42,629 nt of DNA from Nemertoderma westbladi (lineage: Eukaryota > Xenacoelomorpha > Nemertodermatida > Nemertodermatidae), in NCBI GenBank assembly GCA_032718475.1, contig JAUCBJ010003956.1, positions 1 to 42,629 of the forward strand. Reading direction: 5' to 3'. Positions 28,460 to 39,190 of this stretch are shown piece by piece. The position numbers and the translations under genes were made by a program. Within the stretch, counting starts at the first letter, position 1. Each line of letters opens with the position of its first letter. The notes beneath the pieces are model-generated. The model worked only from the letters and a program-made list of their open reading frames with translations, was not told the origin of the DNA and made no database searches.

Positions 28460-29770
28460 AAATGGCTTTCAGGTTACCGGTATAAAAACACTTCAATAAA
28501 ATATTCACTACTCTATACGCCTTCTTTACTTGTTCACGGTAGTGAAGATCAAATTTCAAATCGTGATTCACAATTACACCAAGATCTCTACAAAAGTCAT
28601 CATTATTTATAAGGTTACGGTTACCATTAAGAAAGTATTGCACAGGTGACACCTTTATACAAGTTGTAGATAAATGAACTACTGAACATTTGTGTGCAGC
28701 TATCTTGACCTGCCACTCATTTGCCCAAGTCTCTAGTGATTTGAGAGCTTCTGCCTGATGATTTGCTGTACAACTTGAGATCGTCAGCGAATAAATTACA
28801 ACAGGTGCCGGTACCTATAATATCAGGTAAATCATTAACATAGAGTAAAAATAATAATGGCCCTAAAACGCTTCCTTGAATTGTACCTGATATAACTTTG
28901 CTTACGACAGAAATAGTATTACCAACCAAGACTTGTTGGGTACGATTACATAGAAAAGCACCAATCCACAATAACAAGTGACCCGAGATACCGTAGCTAA
29001 CAAGTTTAGCCAAAAGTTTACAGTGAACGACAGAATCAAACCCCTTGGCGAAATCTATGTATATAACGTCTATAGAGCTGCGACTGTCGAGCAGCTTAAA
29101 CCATTTAATAGTACTGTCAAGCAATTGAGTACAAGTACTGCGACGTTTCATAAATCCATGTTGCGACTTACTAATAATATTATGCAACCTTAAGTACAAT
29201 AATACATCATTTTTGATACATAACCCATTATTTTACATGTTACACATGTAAGCGAAATGGGGCGGTAGTTATAGGGATTAGTGTGGCTGCCCTTCTTAAA
29301 GAGGGGGATAATGTTAGCAGTGAGCCATATAGAGGGTAAAGCGTGAGATTCAAATGATACTTTAAATAAAATAGACAATGGAACAGATAAACATTTAGGT
29401 AGTTTCGCAAAAATAAAACTGGGAAAACCATCTGGAGTTTTTCCATATTTAGCCTTAATATTCTTAAGTACAGAATAAACAGCACCAGGGGAAAAATCTA
29501 CACAGTGGAAATGTGTACACCATTAGCTACTCTACGGTTAAAAATAGGCATTGATTCATTATCCTTTGTAAAATTCTCAGAAAAAACTTCAGAAAATATA
29601 TGTGCTTTAGGCTTTAGTAGTGTCATCAATTATTACTTTGCCATTCATTTTAAACGCAGATATACCCGATCTGACTTTACGTTTGCTATAACATAATTAA
29701 AAATAGCGTTAGGCTTGCCAGATGTTAATATTTTGTTTTCACGTGCTCAAGCCACTCTAAAGATCTATTA
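28460..29770 (-). mobile_element. CR1/Jockey-like LINE, reverse transcriptase part
   Basis: The minus strand, reading from about 29770 down, shows a linker with PGAVYSVLKNIKAKYGKTPD and WLTANIIPLFKKGSHTNPYN then YRPISLT (RT motifs 0-2). After a frameshift near 29195 come VIYIDFAKGFDSV (motif A), ISGTIQGSVLGPLLFLLYVN (motif B) and NLFADDLKLYSK (motif C with the catalytic DD). After another frameshift comes DLGVIVNHDLKFDLHYREQV to LKCFYTGNLKAI, which joins across the 3.9-kb insertion to the 3' part. No endonuclease domain is visible upstream, so the copy is 5'-truncated. It carries at least three frame disruptions and is inactive. Confidence 0.88.
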
Positions 29771-31067
29771 CATACTACAGTACTAGAAAGCCAGCAAGTC
29801 GGCTTTAGACGATCCTGCCCCTCAAATCATTACCCTGACGCCTCACTCCTGAGTGGACGAAAATGAAAACACTAATAATTGCCATCAACTCAACGATAAA
29901 AACACCAGCTGCTCATGAGGTCCTAGTAAGCTACTACTATTTATTGAATGGATAGGCCCAAACTGCAGAGAAGTAGGCCTATATTACTTGCTAAATTTAT
30001 TACTCTCTCACTCTAACCCAGACAGTAATCAAACATCAACTGTAAGTTTGTATAATGTATTACCCCACCAGATGAATAGCTCTTCCCAGTGAATCCTATG
30101 ACAATATCTATAAGGTTACTACTCACTGCTATGTTAGGTGGGAGGCCAGGCAGCCAGGTGATTGAATTGTAAGCACTGGGCCGTTTAAATGGTTTATATG
30201 TTAATGATAATGCATGATGGTTGAGGGACCCAACTAACACTACGTTTGTCTATGGACGCTCTCCTTATAGCCAGCTGGCTTGCTTTTCTAGTTGAATCAT
30301 ATTATTCTGCAACCAATAATCTACTCTTTTAGACGAATTTGTGAGTTTTTTTTGCCGGACTAACAAATTTTGGCGACGTTCTGTGCGAGGTTGGCGATAT
30401 TTGAAAATACTCTGAGGCTCAAATATGTTGCTCAAGTGACTGAATAGCCCAAATAAAAAAGTTGTGCATAATCGACGAGTTGAAATCGGTTAAATTCGAC
30501 ATTAAATTTTCAAAACTGCTATTTTTCAGTGACCCCGTGATCGAAACGCCAGAAAAAATCTACAGTCTTGTGCGCAACCAAAATTTATGTAGAGTCTGCT
30601 GTTATTAAAATTTTTTGCGTACCTGGGGGAGTTTTTGAGATATTGGATGGTTACACACATACACAACCACATCGTGTTTTTGAACTACCCTGGCCTATTA
30701 ATAGGCAGGTTCGTTACTATTGTCTGACCATAACATTTAAACATTTAAAACAAGGACTACTATAATTATAGTAGTAGTAATTACAGTACAATTTAATGAT
30801 TACTACTGTAGATGTGCAGAAAATAATAACATCTGTATTTGAATTGTTTTCATAAAAAACTGAAGGGTAACCTTTTACACCAGATATATTTTTCAAACAC
30901 AATATTTTATGTTCGACAGTTCGAGGATGTCCACTGTTTTTATAATGGGTACATTAACTGCTTTGGGTGAAATTGGGTAAGAAAACTGTTATGTACATAC
31001 ATGGCTTCTACATTGTATAATGTGCATGGTCTACCAATGCATACAGTAAGCATCAAGATAAAGGTAG
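29771..31067. other. No gene recognised
   Basis: AT-rich intergenic DNA with one TAGGCCTA (29974). A minus frame at 30013-30240 and a plus frame at 30568-30765 have no family resemblance. Some TTTTGGCGACG and GTTGGCGA words occur near 30350-30400. Confidence 0.35.
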
Positions 31068-31355
31068 TACCAAAGAGTGCTTTGCGTCAAGTACAACGAA
31101 AATATCTCCAATCAGACTCAATACAACATTGGAGGTGTTCCATTAGTCTTCCCTAGCTTAACACTTGAACGAAACCGCCTCCGCTTTCCAGGACATTGCT
31201 TTCGCCGTGACGACCAGCCAGTTCATAATCTTGTGCTATGCCGGCCTCATAGAGTGTATAACCATGGTGGACAGCCCATGACTTTCTTGAGACGCGTCTT
31301 AAAGGACACTGGCCTTGAAGATGCAGATGATCTAAGTGGAGGCGCAATTTTGTCG
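31068..31355 (+). mobile_element. RTE-like LINE copy C, 3' fragment
   Basis: It matches 33112-33425 of copy E (reading GVPLVFPSLTLERNRLRFPG, HCFRRDDQPVHNLVL) and stops abruptly at TTTTGTCGAC, where the trinucleotide run begins. Confidence 0.85.
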
Positions 31356-31377
31356 ACTACTACTACTACTACTACTA
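31356..31377. repeat. (ACT)n run between two LINE copies
   Basis: About seven ACT triplets. Read on the minus strand they are the (AGT)n tail of copy D, and they join copy C to copy D in opposite orientations. Confidence 0.9.
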
Positions 31378-31826
31378 GGATCGGCATGCTGCATTGCAGC
31401 TGCATTTTTAAGAATGCTGTGCCGGCTTGTCAACAAAATTGCACCGCCACAACTCCCTATCACCCATGACAATTGCTAGATCATCCGCATCTTTAAGGCC
31501 AGTGTCCTTTAAGATGCGTCTCAAGAAAGTCATGGGCTGTCCACCATGCTTATTCACTCCATGAGGCTGCCAAAGTACAAGATTATGCACTGGCTGATCC
31601 TCACGGCGAAAGCAATGTCCTGCAAAGCGGAGGCGATTTTGTTCTAGTGTCAAGCTTGGGGGAACCAATGAGACACCTCCAATGTTATATAGTGTCTGGT
31701 TGGAGATGTGTGCATTGTACTTGTACTTGACACAATGAACCCGGCGTAGCATTCTTGTGAATGTGCCATCCAGAGATTTGGTGTCCTCAGCAGTTAGAGC
31801 CCAGCATGGACTCCCGTAGAGAAGAA
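31378..31826 (-). mobile_element. RTE-like LINE copy D, 3' fragment
   Basis: A minus-strand frame of about 114 residues (31752-31408) reads RRVHCVKYKYNAHISNQTLY, then RLRFAGHCFRREDQPVHNLV and DTGLKDADDLAIVMGDRELW. It is nearly identical in protein to copy E, so these copies are young relative to copies A and B. It is 5'-truncated near 31826. Confidence 0.9.
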
Positions 31827-32463
31827 TGTTGGTATGAAGCTAGACAAAAAGCTGCACTTGTTAATACAATGATATGTAACTTTGGGATCAAGAATGGAGT
31901 ATCAGGAAAATGTACCATGGATTTGATAAGTCGCAGCGGAAAATAATGCAACCCTAATGTGTTCGCCTCTGACACTCAAAGCTCTAATTGTATTTATGGG
32001 TGCAACCTCTGTGATTCTTGAATACAGTACATTCGCTCACACCTGCATATACCCAGACTATGAAAACCAGACTATCAACAATGAAATCGAGAAGTTGGAT
32101 GTTTATAATCTGAGTATATCTACAGGAATTATTGAGTGTGGGATCATACGCAAACAATTCAGTTATCCACAATATATTCAACTGCAATTCTTTCTCTATG
32201 GAGCTTTGAAACTAGCTCTCATCAAATCGCCCGCGTAGAATAAGTGATTAATCCTTACACTATCAATAACACAGTCAACTCCAGTATTATGTGCCTGGGA
32301 AATTCTAAAGTGCCTTTTGGGAACTACAGTATTAGTGTGATTTAGCCACATACAGAATCAGCAGTCAGATGTATAAGCCTGGCCTACTGGCTCACCATTA
32401 CATGTATGTAGCGATGTACATAGTACAGTAGGTGTAGGCATAGCATTTACAGTAGTGATTCAA
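31827..32463. other. No gene recognised
   Basis: Between LINE copies D and E. A plus frame (31957-32238) is open but unrecognised. Confidence 0.35.
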
Positions 32464-33493
32464 TGTTACTGTTGACGGTGACACAGAACCATTTGAAGTG
32501 TTATGGGGCGTCCTCCAAGGAGACACACTTGCACCATTCTTGTTCATTATTGTGGTTGACTATGTTCTACGCATGTCCTTAGATCATCATAATGATGATG
32601 GGGTGATGATAACTCCACCTACTGGCTCCAGAAGTCGAGGAAATCCTGCCAAGTACCTAACTGATCTAGACTTTGCTGATGACTTAGGAGTACTCTCAGA
32701 ATCATTAGAGGGAGCCCAGCGGCTCCTCAGCTCATTAGAACATGCTGCTTCTAGTGTTGGTCTTTTTATTAACTCCAGAAAGACCAAAATTCAGACAGTT
32801 AACTTTGAAAGTCCTCAGCAAGTCTCTGATCGGATGAGCATAAGCTCAAAGGATGGTATGCTTGAGCATGTGGACGACTTCTGTTACCTGGGATCATGGA
32901 TCCGGAAGTCAGGTGTGGACCTTCGAATACGTAAGGGAAAGGCATGGGCAGCCTTGAATAGGCTTTCCAGGATTTGGAAGTCACCTAGAATTAATCGGAA
33001 ACTTAAGGTCCGATTATTTAGAGCAGCAGTAGTTCCAGTACTCCTCTACGGGAGTCCATGCTGGGCTCTAACTGCTGAGGACACCAAATCTCTGGATGGC
33101 ACATTCACAAGAATGCTACGCCGGGTACATTGTGTCAAGTACAATGCACACATCTCCAACCAGACACTATATAACATTGGAGGTGTCTCATTGGTTCCCC
33201 CAAGCTTGACACTAGAACAAAATCGCCTCCGCTTTGCAGGACATTGCTTTCGCCGTGAGGACCAGCCAGTGCATAATCTTGTACTTTGGCAGCCTCATGG
33301 AGTGAATAAGCATGGTGGACAGCCCATGACTTTCTTGAGACGCATCTTAAAGGACACTGGCCTTAAAGATGCGGATGATCTAGCAAATGTCATGGGTGAT
33401 AGGGAGTTGTGGCGGTGCAATTTTGTTGACAAGCCGGCACAGCATTCTTAAAAATGCAGCTGCAATGCAGCATGCCGATCCTAGTAGTAGTAC
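32464..33493 (+). mobile_element. RTE-like LINE copy E, longest open reading frame
   Basis: A 5'-truncated non-LTR retrotransposon with an uninterrupted 317-codon frame (32498-33451). It begins in RT motif B (VLQGDTLAPFLFIIVVDYVL), then has YLTDLDFADDLGVL (motif C with the catalytic aspartates), VGLFINSRKTKIQ (motif D), DDFCYLGSWIRKSGVDLRIR and RKGKAWAALNRLSRIWKS. The thumb/C-terminal region follows: VLLYGSPCWALTAEDTKSLD, RMLRRVH, RLRFAGHCFRREDQPVHNLV, and the end DRELWRCNFVDKPAQHS. Fingers and motif A are missing, as is any endonuclease, so it cannot work. It ends CATGCCGATCCTAGTAGTAG, the short TAG tail shared by all copies. The C-terminal pattern suggests the RTE group; an L1-related group is a less likely alternative. 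Confidence 0.88.
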
Positions 33494-33496
33494 CAG

Positions 33497-33570
33497 GCCG
33501 TCTTTAACTGTGGTTAGAGCGTCTGATTTCCAACCCGGAGGTCACAAGTTAGATCCCATCTCGACGTCAT
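33497..33570 (+). repeat. tRNA-Gly-like SINE head
   Basis: TGTGGTTAGAGCG (A-box-like, about 33510), a TTTCCAA loop fitting an anticodon loop with TCC, then GGAGGTCACAAGTTAGATCCC (B-box-like with one key C-to-A change). It begins 3 bp after the TAG tail of LINE copy E. It looks like a decayed tRNA-derived SINE or tRNA pseudogene rather than a working tRNA, because no acceptor stem pairs. Confidence 0.45.
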
Positions 33571-34394
33571 CGCCGAATTTGCAAAGCTGTGCCCAACAAA
33601 AGTTATAATAATATGAAACCACTCAAGAACCCATAACACCAATAATACATTATAAAAATGTTAAGAGGGTGATTCGAGAAGAAATTATACCAACGATGCA
33701 GTGTTTATTGATTCTTTAAAGCTAATGTTAAAACAAACCATTTAAAGATGTGAACTGTGAGCCCATGGTAATTGACAGATCTTAAACCTGATTCTAATCT
33801 GTTTACTATATACAATGCCAAGAAAATGTATTTCCTTTTACATGACAGAAAGAGACTAAGAATCTTTTGATAGTCTCAAAGAGTAATAGAGTCATCGAAC
33901 AAATAGAAAACTGACAACAGAATAGGCCCATCCATGGCCATGGTCCATCAAATAGTAATTTGTCCACTTGCCGAAAATTGGAGAGACGTGACATGTTTTT
34001 TAACTCCTTGTGGTCGCTACAAATTCCTTAGAAGTCCAATGGGCTTCATATGAACAATACTTATAATCAAGATACATAAAATTGAATTGAAAATTAAATT
34101 AAAATTGAATCAACATGTGACCATTATTGTCACCAGCGAGATTCAGCAATAATTGATGGTATCTCCAGAGTAAATAAGGTATATTTACAGGGTAAAACAG
34201 TTCTCAATCAAAGTAATTTCTAATTACTACTATCAGCTGAGAGAAATTAAAATTTGCAAAATAAAAGTTAAATTTGTGGGTTTTGAACAAAGAAAGGGCA
34301 CATTTGAAGCAGACCATATGAAACTGAGAGTAGTTAGTGAATTTCACCCTCTCAAACTCGCAAAGCCCTTCTCCATTCATTAATGGGGATGGCG
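33571..34394. other. No gene recognised
   Basis: AT-rich. Short open frames only. It precedes the Gypsy-type fragment and may include its decayed upstream part. Confidence 0.35.
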
Positions 34395-34968
34395 CTGCAG
34401 ATAGTTTCATTTACATCAAAGCTTAGTGAGGCTTCAGCTCCACTGCATAATAATCTAAAAACAAAGAACGAGTTCGCTTGGACTAAGTACCACAATGATG
34501 CCTTTTAGCAAGTTAAACGTATACTGTTGACCCCACATGTGCTGGTCGTTTTACGCCATGTAAGATCTTATCCTTAAGAGATGGCTTAAAGTGAATGCAT
34601 CCCGCAAAAATGTTTTGGACTTTAGCCTTCTACAGAAGCATGGATATACAGTATATATAAACTTGTAGACTATGGGTCACATTTCTTGTCAGATCCAGAA
34701 GCCCATCGGCTAATGATAGAGCTGTAAAGCTCCGGATCTACCTGTCAGGTATAGAATTCAATGTTGTCACAGACCACCCCACCATCCTCTCATTCCTATT
34801 TACAATAGTCAATTTCTTAATGATATAGAGCATGCCAAAGTAGAAAGACACCATATGGCACTGTAAGATTTTATATTCCAGTTAACATGGCAAAATTGTT
34901 AGGAAAATTGCATTGTTGACTGTTTGCTGTGTTCACCTAAAGAAGACCCCGAACCTGTCAATTAGGAT
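34395..34968 (+). pseudogene. Ty3/Gypsy pol remnant (RT end to RNase H)
   Basis: The plus strand reads SEASAPLHNNLKTKNEFAWT KYHNDAF (34425-34505), the connection between RT and RNase H in Ty3/Gypsy pol (x-APLxxLLKK...FxW...AF). After a stop and QVKRILLTPHVL, decayed sequence is followed by IYLSGIEFNVVTDHPTILSF (about 34738-34800), the RNase H TDH motif, and HAKVERHHMAL. At least three stops interrupt it. No LTRs were found. Confidence 0.68.
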
Positions 34969-35440
34969 GTGGTACAGTATGTGCTGTTTAGGCTGTAGTA
35001 GAGTATGTGCTTTTTAGGCTGTGGTACAGTATGTGCTGTTTAGGCTGTGGTACAGTATGTGCTGTTTAGGCTGTAGTACAGTCTGTTGTGCTGTTTAGGC
35101 TGTGGTACAGTATGTACTGTTTAGGCTGTGGTACAGTATGTGCTGTTTAAGCTATGGTACATTATGTACTGTTTAGGCTGTGGTACAGTATGTGCTGTTT
35201 ATGCTGTGGTACAGTATGTGCTGTTTAGGCTGTGGTACGGTATGTGCTGTTTAGGCTGTGGTACGGTATGTGCTGTTTAGGCTGGGGTACGGTAAGTGCT
35301 GTTTAGGCTATGGTACAGTATGTACTGTTTAGGCTGTGGTACGGTATGTGCTGTTTAGGCTGTGGTACAGTATGTGCTGTTTAGGCTGTGGTACGGTATG
35401 TGCTGTTTAGGCTGTGGTACGGTATGTGCTGTTTAGACTG
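34969..35440. repeat. 26-bp minisatellite, about 18 copies
   Basis: The unit is GCTGTTTAGGCTGTGGTACA plus GTATGT; the main variant is TACGG for TACAG. It starts directly where the Gypsy relic ends. Confidence 0.96.
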
Positions 35441-38030
35441 TAACTAAAGTGGCTGTTAATGAGATCAACAGTGATTACTCATAACCAGGACTCTGCTATT
35501 TGCAATTTGCTATTCTACTCTATGGGATCCGTGAAGCTGCAAAAAGCGATTGGCCCTATGACTATGAAAAGCTTGTTCTATCAGTGGCCAATGGAATTAG
35601 TGATAATGAACAAGATAACCCAATTGACAAAGCAACAAAACCCAATTGAGCATCACATCACTGGCAAATAAACCTCTAATTCCCTCCATCATCGCACGTA
35701 TGTTGGTGTCAGGATACACAACAAATCAAAGCCACAAACCACCATAATATAGCAACAACATCACAGTTCTGTCACATTCTCGTTGAATTGTTATAATTTG
35801 TCGTTATTGGCAGCTTTTTACTTACACGTCTTATTCGACTACAACAGTATACAATTAATACTCACTGCGCGCATACGAGGAATGCTTTAATATGCAAAAG
35901 ATTTAATAAAGCATTAAATTGAAAAGCCTATAATCGATACTGGTCACTTTAATAGTAAATAGTAATTAAGGATGCAAGTATCAATAATCCACGTCACCAC
36001 CCACTCATACTCTAGTTGTTTAGTACACTAAAATCGAGTGATAATGGTTTTTGGGACTGTTACTGTATGTTTGCTAAAGGCTGCTGGTATAAAGTTAGTC
36101 ATTGTGTTGCGTTTGTGACATTCGTTAGTTACAGTCACAGCCCATTAAGAGGGATTGATTAATGCATGTAACAGAACGCCTTTACAACTGTCAAGTAACT
36201 GGTTCTAAGAACACATAATTAATTATTACGTTTACAAAATACCCTTTGTGGTGTACAGTAGTATATATACTATGTTAGGCTAAGGGTTAGGCTTCTTCCA
36301 CTAATCCTCATCTCTGTAACTCCAACTTGTCCAAGTGTTCCTTTTTATACTGTACTTACTTTCAAGGGTTCCTTTATGTGAGTCTTTGTTAACTACGCCT
36401 TTAAGTTAAAAGGAAAGTTTCAATACAACAATAGTAATTGCTCACAATTAATATTATTATTACTTACTGATGCGTATAAAGTTGCTCTGTATGGTTATAA
36501 TGTATTCATACTGTATCGTGCAAACTGAAGAGTGTTATTGCGTTGCGCAGAGGTGCTTCCCTAATGGTAATGTGTATATCATATAAGAATAAACATTATA
36601 GGATGGATATCATCAATGAACCTTGTATATGCTAAGCTAATATAATATTCTTACTAATGTACGTGGCCAGGGTGTATGTTTACTTGTCGAAATGACTTGC
36701 CATTCATTAGGCAATGGTCAGTGGTGAAGTAGCTGTAGTAGTTGACAAAAGAGGAAGAATAAGAAACAGTACAAGACCTTGTTAAATATTTTACTGCAGT
36801 AAAATAAAGTACGATTCCATTCGTGTAAAACTGTAAACTATAAAAAGTTCATGAAGGGTAATTCAGCATTGTTAATAATCACATCTATTAACTAATAGCT
36901 ATTAAACCTAATGAATTGGTAAAGTATTAATTAATGAATACTCTGATAAGCTGTAAACTATACTATTATTAAGTACAAACGATTCTGAGTTGCTCAAACA
37001 AATGACAGTGTGTTTATTCTATTGTACATAAGATAACCCAATTAATTTGATGAATTCTCAATATTTGTGGCACTACATATCAATATGTTCCTTATCTTTC
37101 GTTCATTTCTATGTAAACTTTGTTCACCGAAGCTCTACAAAAGTGGTCTCAGTAGTGTGGGTGAATAATAGAATATGAGATAATAGAAATAGGAGAAAAT
37201 TCCAAAAAGAAAATTATATCGAGATTATGAGTGATTTGAAACTCATTCATCCAAACTAGAAAACCCAATGCCCTTCATTATTGCACACCGCCAACTAATA
37301 TAAATCGCTATTAGCTTAAGCCACCTGTCGAAAGCAAAATAAAGCGACGTGGACACGCATGTTTAATAAAGTGTATACTTAAATTTATCCGGAGGCCGAC
37401 CAGTGAGTGTTGGGTAAAGAAAGCGGACTCGTGGATTACGCTCGGCAGGTTTGTCAATACCTTATACATTTCTCTAGCGCAGTTCTATCGATTTGTCCTC
37501 AACTGCTGCCTCTGCTGTAGTAGGTGGAAGGAGCCTTGTCAGTCTGCGATATCGAATCGAAATATGTAGATAAAGTTAGGCCTTTCCCACGTCCATTGTC
37601 CTACATTTCCTGTCATCCTATATAGATTATCTTAAATTAAAATTAAATTTTGTGGGTGAGTGATGGACTATATATCATATGAAATATAATGTATGATAGT
37701 GGGATAATACACTCCATACCGAAAAATATCAACTGACACTGAAGGAAACACTGTTGTGTATGTATTACGCCCAGATGAATTTTTGCAAGGAGTCGGGGAT
37801 ATAGGCGATAGGTGGTGGTTGGATTTATTATATTTTTTCATTTATGTGGTTCATATCAAACACAACCCATTCCTATGTAGTAAACTTAAGTGGCAGCGTA
37901 ATGGTACCACAAAACAGAAGAACCAGAGGTAACTGGTGATTGGTTAAATGCATGTGTGGGTTATCAGTAGATTATTATATATTTCGGATTTTATTATTAT
38001 GGTAACTTGTAAGGTTTTTTACTATTTAAA
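35441..38030. other. 2.6 kb with no recognised feature
   Basis: AT-rich intergenic sequence. A plus frame at 35459-35671 is unrecognised; in another frame LLYGIREAAKSDWPYDYEKL could be a further Gypsy pol scrap, but I cannot support it. No tandem repeats or RNA genes seen. Confidence 0.4.
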
Positions 38031-38380
38031 TATACAATGTAAATAGGACAATATGATAATGCTCTTCAAAGCGAAAAATATCAACCGGCCCTATTGGGGC
38101 TCGAACCCGGTACCTACAGTAGGTTTCAAACTTACGGTTATCATCAGCCGGGTGTGTGTACTGAGCTACCAGATCGGATGAAGATTTCACTATGGAGTGG
38201 GATATCATATTTAGGCCAACTAATAACTCAAAGGAAAGTACAACTTCGTTATTCCCGTGCTCTGCCAGAAATGGCAACCATGCGTCAATGGTACCGGGTA
38301 CCGGGTTCGAGCCCCAATAGGGCCGGTTGATATTTTTCGCTATGGAGAGCATTATCATATTGTCCTATTTACATTGTATA
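38031..38380. mobile_element. Inverted pair of tRNA-derived SINE sequences
   Basis: The 84-bp arms (38031-38114 and 38297-38380) are nearly perfect inverted copies, differing mainly at CTTCAAAG versus CTCCATAG. Each contains the B-box GGTTCGAGCCC (38097-38107 minus; 38304-38314 plus). On the minus strand the left half also has an A-box-like TGGTAGCTCAGTAC (38171-38158) and a CGGCTGATGATAACCG stem, reminiscent of tRNA-Ile with an expanded loop. The right half lacks an A-box. It is either two SINEs head to head, one truncated, or a foldback element built on a SINE. Confidence 0.65.
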
Positions 38381-38483
38381 TTTATTACACCGCGTCACTC
38401 ACCCCTCAACAATTAACTTATTATTATTTTTTACTATTTGCATTTTAACAATTCAACCAAATATATAATTTAATATTAACTGT

Positions 38484-39190
38484 TGTTAGTTCCAATTAAA
38501 ACGAATTTAGTTCCAAAATAAATTTTACAAAGCGAACTTGGTTCCAATCGAGGCAAACTTAGTTCCAATCCCAGAATATCAAAACGAACTTAGTTCCAAT
38601 GCATGAGAATTTAGTTCCAATGTATGCGAATTTAGTTCCAATGCATGCGAATTTAGTTCCAATGGAAGCGAATTTAGTTCCAATGGGTACGAACTTAGTT
38701 CCAATGTTTCAATCGTGGGGATAGCCACGTAGTAGGCGAAGCCTATTGCGTATTACCACTATTTGGGGTGGGTCAGGGTCAACAATAATTGTAAATATAT
38801 ATTAATCACTATATTTACCAGTTGTTTCGGTTTAGGTGGATGGGCGTTGATTGGGTTAGGCGGTTGGGCGTAGTTTGGGATAAGATTGTTTTGGTTAGGA
38901 AGTTGGGCGTTTTGGGTTAGTTATTTACAATTGTTATTTAACAATCCACCTAATAATGTCATTAAACAGATTCTTCGCCAACTACGTGGATCGCCCCAAC
39001 ATTGGAACTAAATTCGCTTCCATTGGAACTAAATTCGCATCCATTGGAACTAAATTCGCATACATTGGAACTAAATTCGCTTCCATTGGAACTAAGTTCG
39101 CCTAAATTGGAACTAAATTCGCCAAAATTGGAACTAAATTCGTTTCCATTGGAACTAAATTCGCATGAGGTTTAAATTGGAACTAAGTAC
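38484..39190. mobile_element. Foldback-like element with repeat-array arms
   Basis: The left arm (38484-38705) has about 10 copies of GCGAATTTAGTTCCAATG-like ~20-bp units. The right arm (38999-39190) has about 9 copies in inverted orientation (CATTGGAACTAAATTCGC). Inside each arm lies GGGATAGCCACGTAGTAGGC (38718) and its inverted counterpart (38975-38998), so the inversion continues past the arrays. The ~200-bp core is rich in GTTGGGCG and GGTTAGG words and has no coding capacity. Long terminal inverted repeats made of short tandem repeats define Foldback-type elements (FB of Drosophila, TU of sea urchin). Confidence 0.8.

Noticed and set aside
30013-30240. 75-residue minus frame as a gene
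   Set aside because: It begins at GTG with no ATG support, no recognisable domain and no splice signals I can defend.
38085-38171. Functional tRNA-Ile gene
   Set aside because: The anticodon loop is too long and no acceptor stem forms; it lies inside an inverted repeat.
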